Of a DNA stretch of 64,000 nucleotides, positions 26,623 through 35,779 are shown one piece after another; position 1 is the stretch's first letter; every line of letters begins with the position of its first letter. The DNA is from DATBLY01 sp963705545 (GTDB taxonomy: Bacteria; Actinomycetota; UBA4738; HRBIN12): NCBI GenBank assembly GCA_963705545.1, contig CAVPJX010000001.1:496001-560000 (forward strand), written 5' to 3'. The position numbers and the translations under genes were made by a program. The notes beneath the pieces are model-generated. The model did no database searches. It worked only from the letters and a program-made list of their open reading frames with translations, and was not told the origin of the DNA.

Positions 26623-29600
26623 CTATCCAGGCGCCCCGTCGAGGACGGCGGAGTCGAACCGTGCGCTCCAGGTCTTCGCGGCCGTATCGCCGATCTGGAC
26701 CCGGCCGATCGCCGTCGTCCCGGTGTTCGCCACCCAGTCGTTCACGATCGGTACGCCGTCGCGGTACAGGTCGAGAGCGGACGACGATCCAACGGTGAAG
26801 CAGAGTTCGATGCGATGCCATCCGGTTCCGAGGCCGACACCTGAATTGACCTGGGTGCCGGCGAAGTCGGAACGGATGAACAGGTTCCCGTTCGCGGCGA
26901 CGTAGACACGAGCGATGGGTCCCCCGGCCGCCGTCCGCAGCCGGAACAGGTCCGGCACACCGCTCACGTTCGATGCGTTCACCTGCAGGCTGAAGCACGC
27001 CGACGTCTGCGGAGCGGTGAGGTCCCGGTACGCGTAGGCGGCCTGCCCCGTCGGTTGGCCGAGCGCGCTCGGGGCGGCGGGGGAACCTTGGGTCCCGTCG
27101 ATCGTGAGACCCGCAACGGTCGTCCAGTTCGCGAAGTTGCCCGTCGAGAAGTCGTCCGTGAAGAACGCGGTCGGCGTCGTGAAGGGATCCGACGGATCGC
27201 TGAACGGTCCGGGGACGTGGGCGGCGTCCTCGGGTTGGATCGTATACGAGTAGGTCCCACCGGGTTGCAGCCCGCCGTCGGTGAACGTCGTCGACGTCGT
27301 CTGACCGACGGCCGCGGCGACCCCCGCCCGGAAGATCCGATACGTGATCGGCGTCGAGGTGTCGGTCGAGGGCGCCCAGGACAGCGTGATCGACGTCGAC
27401 GTGAACGCGCTCACGACGGGCTTCCCCGGCTTCGTCGGGGGTGTCGTATCGGGCAACAACACCGTGATCTGCGCCGACGCGTCGCTCCTCGGGCTGACGA
27501 GATGTCCGGCATCCTCGGCTTCCACGGTGTAGGTGTGCGGACTCCCTGGGGTGAGACCGCCATCGTGATACGTGACGGTCGTGGTCGAGGCGCTCTGGAA
27601 CTGGGCGATCGCGGTAGGAGCTCCGTCCCGGTACACGCGATACGTCAGGGGCTGCGTGGCATCCTGGGAGGCCGCCCAGGTCAGGTCGATCGAATCCGTG
27701 GTGTTGCTCACCCCGGTGGGCGTGCCCGGCTTGGTCGGCGGGATCGTATCCAGCGATTGCTGGAAGACGAACAGGCCTACCGACGCCCAGTTCCGACCAT
27801 CCATCGCCGGTCCGCCGATCTGGGTGACGGCTCCGGACGGTCCGTTCTGCCACGCGACCCGATACAGGTTGCCGTTCGCGAGCGCGAAGTACAGGTTGCC
27901 GCTCGCCAGCGTCATCCCCCGGACGTTGGCCCAATCGACGCCGGTGGTGCTCCCCACGAAGAGGTTCGCGCCGACGACCTGGCTCTCGGGCGTGAAGTAG
28001 CGGTAGTACAGACGAGGGTTGCCCGACACGGTGTAGTAGATCCGACCGTTCGCGAAGAACATGCCGGTCATGGTCGCCAGGTGGGTCGAGAAGGCAGGCA
28101 CCGGCGTGGTCGTTCCCGGGATGAGGAAGTTGGTGGGCGGCGCCACGTCGAGGCCGTTCAGGTTGACCGTCTGAGCGGCGCCCATGGTGGTGCCGTTGAA
28201 CGTGCGCGAAACCAGCGTGCCGTTGCTCTGTCCCGAATACACGACGCCGTTCAGTGCGAACGCGCCGCGCGCCGTCGACCAGTTGACGCCCGTCGGCACC
28301 ACCGACGATGCGCCGAACACCGATCCGTTGTAGGCCCGTCGGGTCAGGGCCCCGGTCGTTCCGTTCATGTCGTAGAGATCGCCCGGCAGCGAGTACGGGT
28401 CGTTCGGAGGCACGACCGCGCCTCCGTCGACGGGGAAGAAGCCGAGCTTCTGATGGAACTCACCCGCCAAGACATCCGTGTCGCTGCCGACCCACAGACC
28501 CTCCGCACTCGCAGGGAACGCGAAGACGCCGACCCCTCGGTCCCGTCCCGGGTTCCAGCTGAACGGAAGACCGTTGACGGGATCCAGGGCAGCGATCCCC
28601 TCGCGTGCAACGGCACCAGCTCCCGGATTGTCGCCGCGGTAGGGGTTGTTCATCCAACGCTGATGACCCCCGACGTAGATCGCCGTCCCCGTGATGCCGA
28701 CGCCCCAGAACGTGTCGCCCCCCGACCAGTCGACCCAGGTGGGCTGCTGGTTCGGTCCGGTGGCGTTGATCTCCCATCGTGATGCGCTGTCGCAGAGGCG
28801 GTTGGCCCGGTACGCACCGGTCGTCACCAACACGAAGTACTGACCGGTCGGATCGATGTCCATGTCGCGCATCCATGTAGCGAAGGCGTTCGCGCACCAT
28901 GTCTGCGTCGGGTTGTTGGGGTCGACGAACGGCGTCATCGACGTCGCCCAGGAGGAGACCGACGCGGGCATGGTCGAGAGGTCGAGGATGGCCATCTGGT
29001 TGCGCGGTTGCCCGGCGACCTGACTGAAGTTGCCGATCGCGACCAACCTCGTCCCGTCGGGCGTGACGTCGATCTCGCGAGCGCTGAGGCCGCCGCCGAG
29101 TTGAGGCCCCGAGAAGGGGAGGTTCAGGTTCGGATCGACCGCCCCGGTCGTCGGGTTGAGGCGGGCCAGAGCCCCGCGAGCCTGCCCCCCGATGGTGGTG
29201 AACTGCCCCGAGGCGTAGAGCCATCCGCCCCGGGCGACCAGGTCGAGGACCGCGGCGCTCGGATTGGGCTGGAAGCCGACGACCTGTTGGCCGTTCGCCA
29301 GGTTGAGCCGGACCAGGCGTCGGTAGCTCGTGTTGCCGTTCGTGCTATTGAAGGCGCCGCCGACGAAGACCGACGTACCGTCGGGCCCGAGCGCGAGCGC
29401 TTCGACCCTGCCGTTGAGTTGCGGGACGAACGACGGGTCGATCACCCCCGTGAACATGTCGAACGCGAAGATGTTGTTCCGGGTGAAGATCTGCTGGAAT
29501 CCGTGACGCCTGACCTGGGTGAACTCGCCCCCCACGACCACCTTGGTCCCCACCTGCAGGACGGCGTTGACCTGACCGTTCAGGACGTCGGGCGTCCAAT

Positions 29601-29733
29601 CAGCGGGGTTAGCACTGACGACGACCCCATGAGGCGTCTGCACCGCTCGGCCGACGGTCGGCGAGCCCAGCACCAATGTGACGGACGCCGCGCAGAGCGC
29701 AGCCATCTTGAACCTCGTCGAGCGACGTTGCAT
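26623..29733 (-). CDS. Secreted beta-propeller protein with two FN3 and one LamG-like domain
   Basis: 1036 residues. Signal peptide about 1-31. A long propeller-like region (about 38-650) begins ADWTPDVLNGQVNAVLQVG and contains repeated VVGGEFTQV and PDGTSVFVGG units, like secreted actinobacterial proteins with delta-60 (DUF5122)-type repeats. FN3 domains start near 661 and 761; the LamG-like domain covers about 856-1036 and ends LDGAPG. It is a close paralog of the protein at 40187 on the other side of the polysaccharide genes. AGGAGGG lies 8 bases before the ATG. No enzyme motif was seen; adhesion or matrix function is inferred. Confidence 0.82.
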   Translation of the reverse strand: MQRRSTRFKMAALCAASVTLVLGSPTVGRAVQTPHGVVVSANPADWTPDVLNGQVNAVLQVGTKVVVGGEFTQVRRHGFQQIFTRNNIFAFDMFTGVIDPSFVPQLNGRVEALALGPDGTSVFVGGAFNSTNGNTSYRRLVRLNLANGQQVVGFQPNPSAAVLDLVARGGWLYASGQFTTIGGQARGALARLNPTTGAVDPNLNLPFSGPQLGGGLSAREIDVTPDGTRLVAIGNFSQVAGQPRNQMAILDLSTMPASVSSWATSMTPFVDPNNPTQTWCANAFATWMRDMDIDPTGQYFVLVTTGAYRANRLCDSASRWEINATGPNQQPTWVDWSGGDTFWGVGITGTAIYVGGHQRWMNNPYRGDNPGAGAVAREGIAALDPVNGLPFSWNPGRDRGVGVFAFPASAEGLWVGSDTDVLAGEFHQKLGFFPVDGGAVVPPNDPYSLPGDLYDMNGTTGALTRRAYNGSVFGASSVVPTGVNWSTARGAFALNGVVYSGQSNGTLVSRTFNGTTMGAAQTVNLNGLDVAPPTNFLIPGTTTPVPAFSTHLATMTGMFFANGRIYYTVSGNPRLYYRYFTPESQVVGANLFVGSTTGVDWANVRGMTLASGNLYFALANGNLYRVAWQNGPSGAVTQIGGPAMDGRNWASVGLFVFQQSLDTIPPTKPGTPTGVSNTTDSIDLTWAASQDATQPLTYRVYRDGAPTAIAQFQSASTTTVTYHDGGLTPGSPHTYTVEAEDAGHLVSPRSDASAQITVLLPDTTPPTKPGKPVVSAFTSTSITLSWAPSTDTSTPITYRIFRAGVAAAVGQTTSTTFTDGGLQPGGTYSYTIQPEDAAHVPGPFSDPSDPFTTPTAFFTDDFSTGNFANWTTVAGLTIDGTQGSPAAPSALGQPTGQAAYAYRDLTAPQTSACFSLQVNASNVSGVPDLFRLRTAAGGPIARVYVAANGNLFIRSDFAGTQVNSGVGLGTGWHRIELCFTVGSSSALDLYRDGVPIVNDWVANTGTTAIGRVQIGDTAAKTWSARFDSAVLDGAPG

Positions 29734-29808
29734 CCGGGGCGCCCTCCTGATCGGACCACGCCCCCAGTCGGGGGGTCGCAGGACAATACCGCCTCGTCCC
29801 CCAACCTG

Positions 29809-29847
29809 CCTAGTCCTAACGGCTACTCCGTCCGCGATCAGACTAGG
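29809..29847 (-). other. Inverted repeat between flippase and propeller genes
   Basis: Arms CCTAGTC and GACTAGG separated by 25 bases, just after the flippase stop at 29856. It may be a weak terminator or part of a promoter for the propeller gene 76 bases downstream. Confidence 0.3.
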
Positions 29848-29855
29848 CGATCCGC

Positions 29856-31454
29856 CTACAGGGCGTCGGTTGCCGCCGAGCCAGCCGTCGACCGGCGGCG
29901 GATAACCGTTCCCACCCAACCCAGATGGAGTTGGACCCGCCACCGCCGGAGGAGGAGCAGGTACGGGGGCGTCGCCACGAGGGCACAGAGGACGACCGAA
30001 CCGACGCCGAGGGTGTCGGAGAGGCCTCGAACGACCACGGCCGCTCCCCCGTAACACGCGGTGGCAGCGACCGCCGCCAGGATCGACCCGACCCCGAAGG
30101 GTTGGAGACCGAACGCCCCCCACACCTGCGCGAGCGGGACGAGGTTGTTGATCAGCACGCTCGCGCTCCAGGCCACCGCGGCGCCCGCGATCCCGAACCT
30201 CGGGATGAGCCAGATGTTCAACAGGATGTTGACGGTGGCGGCGACGATCGTATTGGCGAGGTTCCAGACGCTCCTGCCGGCCATCAACAGGACCATGTCC
30301 ACGGGGCCGACGGCGGTGGCCACCAGCATGGTCGCACCCATGATGACCAGCACGGGAACCGCCGCGCCGTAGCCGGGCCCGAAGATCGACAGGAGCCCCG
30401 GAGCCATCGTGACCATCAGGATGTACAACGGCCACGCGAGGGCCATCAGCCACCAGGTGGAGATCGCGTACACCGATCGGGCGCGCGCGCGATCGCCGGT
30501 GGCGAGAACCTGGCTGAGCTTCGGGCCCACGACCTGAGAGATCGCGACCCCGATGAACTGTCCGACGATGAGGTACCGGGCGGCCGCGGCATACACGCCG
30601 GCTTCCTCGACGGAGCGGAAGGCGCCGAGGAGGAGGGTCGAGAGCCAGAGCACGGCGACCGCGAAGAGGCCGGCGAGCCCACGAGGGGCCGTGAATCGCC
30701 AGAACGCCTTGGCGACCTTCGCCCTGCCCCGTGCGACGGCCTGAGCACCGAGCTCGACGTCGACCGTGGATCTGACGAGCTTCGACAACCAGATGGCTGC
30801 CGCGACGAGACCGGCAGCGAACGGGATCGCCCATGCGAGGGAAAGGGCGACACCCGCCCAACCCAGCACCACGACCGGCAGGACCAGGAGCGGTTGGAGG
30901 GCTGCCCGACCGACCTTGTCGATCACCGTGGTGGGAAGCATCGTCCCGAACCCCCGGGTGGCGGCGAGCACCACGGTGTACGCAGCGAAGACCGGCAGGA
31001 ACGGCGCGAGGACGACCAACATGCGGGCGAGCTCAGCGCCATGTGCGCCGTTCGTCGCCAGGCTGCCCAGCGGTTCCGCGAAGAACGCCAGCGCGAGCCC
31101 CAGCACGCTGGCGATCAGCGTCACGGGAACGAGCGCGGCCACGATCGCGTGGCGCACATCCTTCAGGCGTCCTCGGACCAGGTACCGAGGGATCGTCCGG
31201 ACGATGCCGACCTCGGCTCCCCAGACCGCCACCGTGCCGATGATGTTGAAGAAGGCCACCCCTTCGAAGAACAGACCCGTCGGCGTCGCCCCGAGGCCGC
31301 GTGTGACGATGACCACCAGGAGGAAGCTGAACAGCGTCGCCGACACCACCCCGGCGAGGTTGAGCAGCCCGCCCCTTCCGACCTCGCTGACGTCCATCGC
31401 GCGGACGTCATCGCCGGCGTCGGCGCTGGCTATCTCGCCCGGGCGCAGGTCCAT
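29856..31454 (-). CDS. Wzx-like polysaccharide flippase (MOP superfamily)
   Basis: 532 residues with about 12-14 hydrophobic segments. The N-terminal pattern GGLLNLAGVVSATLFSFLLV and the middle region GVYAAAARYLIVGQFIGVAIS fit the polysaccharide biosynthesis/oligosaccharide flippase family. It would turn lipid-linked repeat units across the cytoplasmic membrane. ATG 31454 overlaps the upstream sulfotransferase stop by one base (TGATG); an ATG at 31472 is an alternative. It is the last gene of the overlapped biosynthetic run. Confidence 0.9.
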   Translation of the reverse strand: MDLRPGEIASADAGDDVRAMDVSEVGRGGLLNLAGVVSATLFSFLLVVIVTRGLGATPTGLFFEGVAFFNIIGTVAVWGAEVGIVRTIPRYLVRGRLKDVRHAIVAALVPVTLIASVLGLALAFFAEPLGSLATNGAHGAELARMLVVLAPFLPVFAAYTVVLAATRGFGTMLPTTVIDKVGRAALQPLLVLPVVVLGWAGVALSLAWAIPFAAGLVAAAIWLSKLVRSTVDVELGAQAVARGRAKVAKAFWRFTAPRGLAGLFAVAVLWLSTLLLGAFRSVEEAGVYAAAARYLIVGQFIGVAISQVVGPKLSQVLATGDRARARSVYAISTWWLMALAWPLYILMVTMAPGLLSIFGPGYGAAVPVLVIMGATMLVATAVGPVDMVLLMAGRSVWNLANTIVAATVNILLNIWLIPRFGIAGAAVAWSASVLINNLVPLAQVWGAFGLQPFGVGSILAAVAATACYGGAAVVVRGLSDTLGVGSVVLCALVATPPYLLLLRRWRVQLHLGWVGTVIRRRSTAGSAATDAL

Positions 31455-32338
31455 CAGACGTCGGGCCCCCAAGCGAACTTCCGCCCGAGGTAGTCCTCGA
31501 GCTCAGCCGTGGCGGATCCGAGCTCGTCACGGAGGAAGCTCACGGCGCGGTCGGACATCCGTCCGTAATCGTGCGCGTTCATCTTCTCGTAGGCGCGGAG
31601 CGAGATCGGGTCGAGGTCGAGGAACCGCAGGACCCGGTGGAACTCCGTGTCCGGGTCGCGGAAGAACGCCCCCGAATCGACCACCAACAGATCCTTCGGC
31701 TCGAAGAGCCGATGCCATCGTCGGACCTGGTCGATGTAGAGGCCGCGAGCGATGTACGAGTGGTGCTGATGGTGGAAGCTGTAGTAGCCCGGATCGGCGA
31801 GCATCCGGTCTTCCTCCCCCGACAACCGTGCCTCTTCCGCCTCGAGCGCATCCTCGAAGGAGAGCTCCTCGAACCCGCGGGCGACCTCGTGTTGGTAGTG
31901 CGAATGCGCCCGAGCGATCGGGTCGCGCAGCATCATGATCGCCTTGATATCGGGCAGGAGCTCCTTGATCCGGCGCGGCGCGAGCGGATGGAACATGTAG
32001 TAGGGACTGCCCTCGCCCGAGACCACGCGATCCACGCCCGTCCGGTATCGGCGCAAGGCCTTAGCGACGGTGGTCGGGAAGTTCGAGCGATACCACGTAG
32101 AGCCCTTGTCGAAGTTCGTGTCGAAGTAGTGGATGCCCTTGTTCATCACGGCGGGCATGATCGATGGGTGCCGCTCCAGGTATCGATACAGGGACGTCGT
32201 TCCACCTCGCTGCGTGCCGATGATCAGGAAGTCCGGAAACCCGCGCATCGCTCGCGTCGGCACCGCATACACCCTCGACGCCGACTTCGCCGCCCGCCTC
32301 GCGAGCTCCTTGGGTTCGAGAGAGGCGGAGCCCGTCAT
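31454..32338 (-). CDS. PAPS-dependent sulfotransferase
   Basis: 294 residues. The 5'-phosphosulfate-binding loop GTQRGGTTSLYRYL (41-54) and the 3'-phosphate-binding segment LRDPIARAHSHY (R138, S146) are both present and correctly spaced. It would transfer sulfate from PAPS to a hydroxyl, probably on a sugar of the exopolysaccharide. ATG 32338 overlaps the upstream gene's stop (ATGA). It is only distantly similar to the sulfotransferase at 35776. Confidence 0.92.
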   Translation of the reverse strand: MTGSASLEPKELARRAAKSASRVYAVPTRAMRGFPDFLIIGTQRGGTTSLYRYLERHPSIMPAVMNKGIHYFDTNFDKGSTWYRSNFPTTVAKALRRYRTGVDRVVSGEGSPYYMFHPLAPRRIKELLPDIKAIMMLRDPIARAHSHYQHEVARGFEELSFEDALEAEEARLSGEEDRMLADPGYYSFHHQHHSYIARGLYIDQVRRWHRLFEPKDLLVVDSGAFFRDPDTEFHRVLRFLDLDPISLRAYEKMNAHDYGRMSDRAVSFLRDELGSATAELEDYLGRKFAWGPDV

Positions 32339-33543
32339 TCGGTTCCCTCCAGGACCGCCACCAGGCGGTCGGTCAAGCGGGGATCGATCGCGACCCCGAC
32401 CGCAGCACCTTCCGCGGTCCGGACGGCGCGCTCCAGGAGGTAGCAACGCCAGGTGGTGTCGATCGCGTCGCGGGAAGCGCTCGGGAGGAGGCTACGAGCG
32501 AGCTCGTTCCGCGCGACCTGGGCCGCCTCACGAGGCGCCAACCCACGTTTGTGGAACGCGACCTCGAACGCGAAGTGCGCGATGTCCATCCCGAACGGAA
32601 CGCCCGTCGCGGATCGTTCCCAGTCCCACACGTCGATGCCGTCGGCATCCTTGGCCATGTTCCACGGCGTCCAATCTCCGTGGGCCCGACCGAATTCGAG
32701 TTCGACATCTCCGCGGAGCTCGAGCAAGCGATCCCCCACCCCGGCCAGACGCTCGGGCTCACGAAGTTCGTCGATGCGCCGCCGCAGCTCGTCGAGGTGG
32801 CCACTCGCTCCGAGCGTCCGACGCGCGAGACCTCCCCGCGCCGCGAGCCACCTGACCACGTCGACGCCCGGCGGCCGGTTGCGAGCTCCGCGTCGGATCG
32901 GCCGGTGGCGGAGCGGCGACAGGGCGGTGTACGTGAGACTCCCCCACGTGCCCTCCTCCAGCAGGCGTGGGACGCGGATCACATCATCCGACCGACCTTC
33001 CCAGCCTCGGAGCACGCTCGCCTCGTTCGCGACCAGGGTCCTGGTCACGTCGTTCCAACCGATCTTGACGTAGCCGACGACCCGGCCGCCGGGCGAGATC
33101 ACCTGCAGCACGGGCTTCAGGTTGGGACGGAGCTGACGGCCGATCGAGATCGCGACGTAGGCCTCGCCGAGGCCGAACGTCCGGGGAACGACGTCGGTGA
33201 TGAAGTCGGCCCCCTCGCCAGCCGTGGGTTGGAGGCTCGCCGTGTCCCTGCCCAGGAGTCTGGCTCCTCCCAGGCGCAGGACGGAGCCGAGGAGCGCCTT
33301 CCGGATGCGAGCGCCTTGGGTCATCGAGTCGTTGTACTGCCGGAGCGCGCTGGCGGCCGGCGCGCCGGACGCGGGGGCCAAGAGCGTCGGTTCGGTCGCC
33401 GACGGCAGCAGACACCAGGTCCCCCGTCCTCGACGTTGCCCCCGATCCACGAGGGGTCTCGTCGATGACCCTTCCGGCCAGAGCAGCGTGAAGACCCAGT
33501 CGAGGGTCGATGACTCGTCGGACCCGGGCGCCCGGCCGGTCAC
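32335..33543 (-). CDS. APH-fold (phosphotransferase-like) protein in the polysaccharide cluster
   Basis: 402 residues from GTG 33543, overlapping the upstream stop (GTGA). The motif AHGDWTPWNMAKD (about 285) followed by VWDWERS matches the catalytic HGDxxxxN and metal-binding D of the aminoglycoside phosphotransferase/choline kinase superfamily. The N-terminal 160 residues lack a recognised domain. In this setting it may phosphorylate a sugar or amino alcohol for the polymer. Antibiotic resistance is unlikely. Confidence 0.75.
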   Translation of the reverse strand: MTGRAPGSDESSTLDWVFTLLWPEGSSTRPLVDRGQRRGRGTWCLLPSATEPTLLAPASGAPAASALRQYNDSMTQGARIRKALLGSVLRLGGARLLGRDTASLQPTAGEGADFITDVVPRTFGLGEAYVAISIGRQLRPNLKPVLQVISPGGRVVGYVKIGWNDVTRTLVANEASVLRGWEGRSDDVIRVPRLLEEGTWGSLTYTALSPLRHRPIRRGARNRPPGVDVVRWLAARGGLARRTLGASGHLDELRRRIDELREPERLAGVGDRLLELRGDVELEFGRAHGDWTPWNMAKDADGIDVWDWERSATGVPFGMDIAHFAFEVAFHKRGLAPREAAQVARNELARSLLPSASRDAIDTTWRCYLLERAVRTAEGAAVGVAIDPRLTDRLVAVLEGTE

Positions 33544-34853
33544 ACCGATGCCGCCTCGAGGGACCGTTCCGGATAGGACTCCAGCGTGCTCGCGGGACGA
33601 CCGAGCGAGCTGCGCTCGCGCATGCCGAGCGCCACCCCGATCATGACGATATGGAACTGATGCGGGAGGAAGTCATACACGGCCAGTTGCACGAACATGA
33701 TCATCAGCATCACGTGCATCCAGAACGACACGACCGGTTCCGTCCGTCGCATCCGCCAGAACGCGAAGAAGAAGAACGCGAGGAAGAACCCCAGCCCAGG
33801 GATGCCGTGGGAGAAGAGCACGAGCCAGAGCTGCCCCTGGGTTCCCACAGAGGGCGCGTTCGGATTCCACTTCGAAGGGCGAGGAGCGCCGAACCCGAAC
33901 AACGGAGACTCGATCGCGCCCCGGATCGATTCCTCGTACAGCGAGACCCGCCGGTTGTTGCTATGGGGGTTGGCCAGTCGCTCCGAGAGCGTCGCCTTCA
34001 GCGGGGTGAACACGACGAGTCCGCCGATGCCGATCGCGACGACCAGGAACGCGATCATCGCTCGCTCACGGCCGCGCATCGCGAGCCGGAACGCCGCGTA
34101 CACCAGGCCCACACCGAGACTCAGCCACAGACCCCGGTTCAGCGAGATGATGACGGGCGCGGTCGCGGCGATCGCCGTGACGGTCAGGACCATGCGGAGG
34201 CGCCGTCCGACCCGAAGGCTCCACGCCAGGACGACGAACGGGACGAGGAGCGCGAACGCACCCCCCCAGTCGTTCGTGTAGACGAACGGAGCCGCCGGCC
34301 GAGGAGATGCGTACCCGAGGACCTCCTGCACCTCCGCGAACGCCGGATGCACCATCTCCTTGACGAAGTCGTTGGCCAGGATGAACCGAGGCATGATGCT
34401 CTCGACGGGACTCGCGAAGGAGAAGGTGGGCATGAGGAGTCCGAGGTACCCGCCGATCGCGACGTAGATCCAGAAGATCGACATCATGACGACGATCTGT
34501 TTGGTCTTCAGGACCTCGCTGGCCGAGTTGTAGACGTAGAGCAGCACGATCGTCGCCGAGACGTAGAGCGATGCGCGGTAGCCGAACCCGATCATCCGGC
34601 TCGCGCTGTCGAGTTGGATGCCCGTCGCCAGCATCCACAGCATGAACGCGACCCACAGCGTGAAGCCGGGAGGAGCGACGACCCGCTTGCGTCGGAGGAG
34701 CGACAGCAGCATCGGGACCGCCACGATCTGCCAGATGAACCCCGACAGCCCCATGACCCACCACAGGGGGAACCCGACGAGGACCAGGTAGAGCGGCCAA
34801 CCGGGTCGAAGCAAGCGCCGGTGAGTCGCCGCCTCGAGCGCCTGGGCCACCAT
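33540..34853 (-). CDS. O-antigen ligase/polymerase-family membrane protein (Wzy-like)
   Basis: 437 residues with about 10-12 membrane segments and a long periplasmic-type loop (about 295-345) containing NNRRVSLYEESIRGAIESPLFGFGAPRPS, a pattern typical of the O-antigen ligase (Wzy_C) family. It likely polymerises lipid-linked repeat units on the outer face of the membrane. ATG 34853 overlaps the upstream stop by one base (TGATG). Confidence 0.86.
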   Translation of the reverse strand: MVAQALEAATHRRLLRPGWPLYLVLVGFPLWWVMGLSGFIWQIVAVPMLLSLLRRKRVVAPPGFTLWVAFMLWMLATGIQLDSASRMIGFGYRASLYVSATIVLLYVYNSASEVLKTKQIVVMMSIFWIYVAIGGYLGLLMPTFSFASPVESIMPRFILANDFVKEMVHPAFAEVQEVLGYASPRPAAPFVYTNDWGGAFALLVPFVVLAWSLRVGRRLRMVLTVTAIAATAPVIISLNRGLWLSLGVGLVYAAFRLAMRGRERAMIAFLVVAIGIGGLVVFTPLKATLSERLANPHSNNRRVSLYEESIRGAIESPLFGFGAPRPSKWNPNAPSVGTQGQLWLVLFSHGIPGLGFFLAFFFFAFWRMRRTEPVVSFWMHVMLMIMFVQLAVYDFLPHQFHIVMIGVALGMRERSSLGRPASTLESYPERSLEAASV

Positions 34854-35779
34854 CAGATCCCTTTCCCGACCCGATGGGCGAGGCGGAGGATCGCGTCGGC
34901 CGGAACGAGGCCCGTGCTGACGCCGAACGCCAGGTAGGCGCGACGTTCACGAGGGTCGACGCTCAGCGTTCGTCGCGCCCACATCCTCGCGCTTCGGCTC
35001 CGGCCTTGCGCCGCCCGAGCGAACGCGATCTGGCCGTAGATCCGGGCGAGGCCGCGCCGGTCACGCGCGAACTCCGGGTGCTTGCGAACCATGTATTCGA
35101 GGGCATCCGCGATCGTCGCCCACCGATCGGCGAAGAACGAGGACCGATGCCAGTAGGCTTTGACGAGCACCTCTTGCACGAGGTCGATCGGTCGTTGCCG
35201 CGCGGCCCGGAGCAGCCAGTCGTAGTCCTCGCCGTAGCTTCCCGGCAGCTCCTCGTCGATGAGCCCGACGGCCCCGTCTTCGTAGCACGCGCGTCTCGCG
35301 ATCAACGAAGAAGGATGCACCTCTTGCACCCGCGACCGGAGCAGGTCCTCGAATCGCAACTCGCTCGTCGCCGGGATCCGGTCGACGGTGCGGTCCTGAT
35401 AGACGATCGCCACCCCTGACGCCACCACGTCCGCCGCTTCCGCCTGGAACCGGACGACCTGTCTCGCGAGCTTCTCCGGGAGCCACTCGTCATCGTCGTC
35501 GCAATGAGCGATCAGGTCCGACGACGAGGCGAGGATGCCGCTGTTCCTCGCGCCCGCGAGCCCAGGGGTGCGGTCGTTCTGCAAGATCCGGAGACTGCGC
35601 CCCTCCCTAGGGGTGAGGACCGGTACCTGCGGTTCCTCCTGATCATGGACGACCAGGATCTCCACGTGACCGGGATACCGCTGTGCATCGATCGATCTGA
35701 GCGCCCGGACCAGGAGCTCGGGGCGTTGTCTCGTCGGGACGACGACCGACACGCCTGGCCCGCCGCTCGCGGGCGTCAT
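34853..35779 (-). CDS. Family 2 glycosyltransferase
   Basis: 308 residues. GT-A fold signs are the SVVVPTRQRPELLVRALRSI N-terminus, GLAGARNSGI, and the metal-binding acidic stretch CDDDDEWLPEK (94-97). It transfers a sugar from a nucleotide donor to the growing repeat unit. ATG 35779 overlaps the upstream sulfotransferase stop (ATGA). It is the only classical GT2 gene seen in the cluster; the Alg13/14-like pair at 38999 is the other glycosyltransferase. Confidence 0.92.
   Translation of the reverse strand: MTPASGGPGVSVVVPTRQRPELLVRALRSIDAQRYPGHVEILVVHDQEEPQVPVLTPREGRSLRILQNDRTPGLAGARNSGILASSSDLIAHCDDDDEWLPEKLARQVVRFQAEAADVVASGVAIVYQDRTVDRIPATSELRFEDLLRSRVQEVHPSSLIARRACYEDGAVGLIDEELPGSYGEDYDWLLRAARQRPIDLVQEVLVKAYWHRSSFFADRWATIADALEYMVRKHPEFARDRRGLARIYGQIAFARAAQGRSRSARMWARRTLSVDPRERRAYLAFGVSTGLVPADAILRLAHRVGKGI

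Noticed and set aside
29734..30861. Upstream extension of the propeller reading frame to 30861
   Set aside because: This part runs antiparallel in frame through the flippase gene on the same strand in another frame. The true start at 29733 has a strong ribosome site and a signal peptide.
29925..31493. 522-codon plus-strand ORF opposite the flippase
   Set aside because: Extremely rich in Arg, Asp, His and Gln with no domain pattern; the minus strand encodes a clear multi-spanning flippase.
32335..33543. Aminoglycoside resistance gene
   Set aside because: The APH motif is present, but the gene is translationally coupled to polysaccharide genes and has an unrelated N-terminal half.
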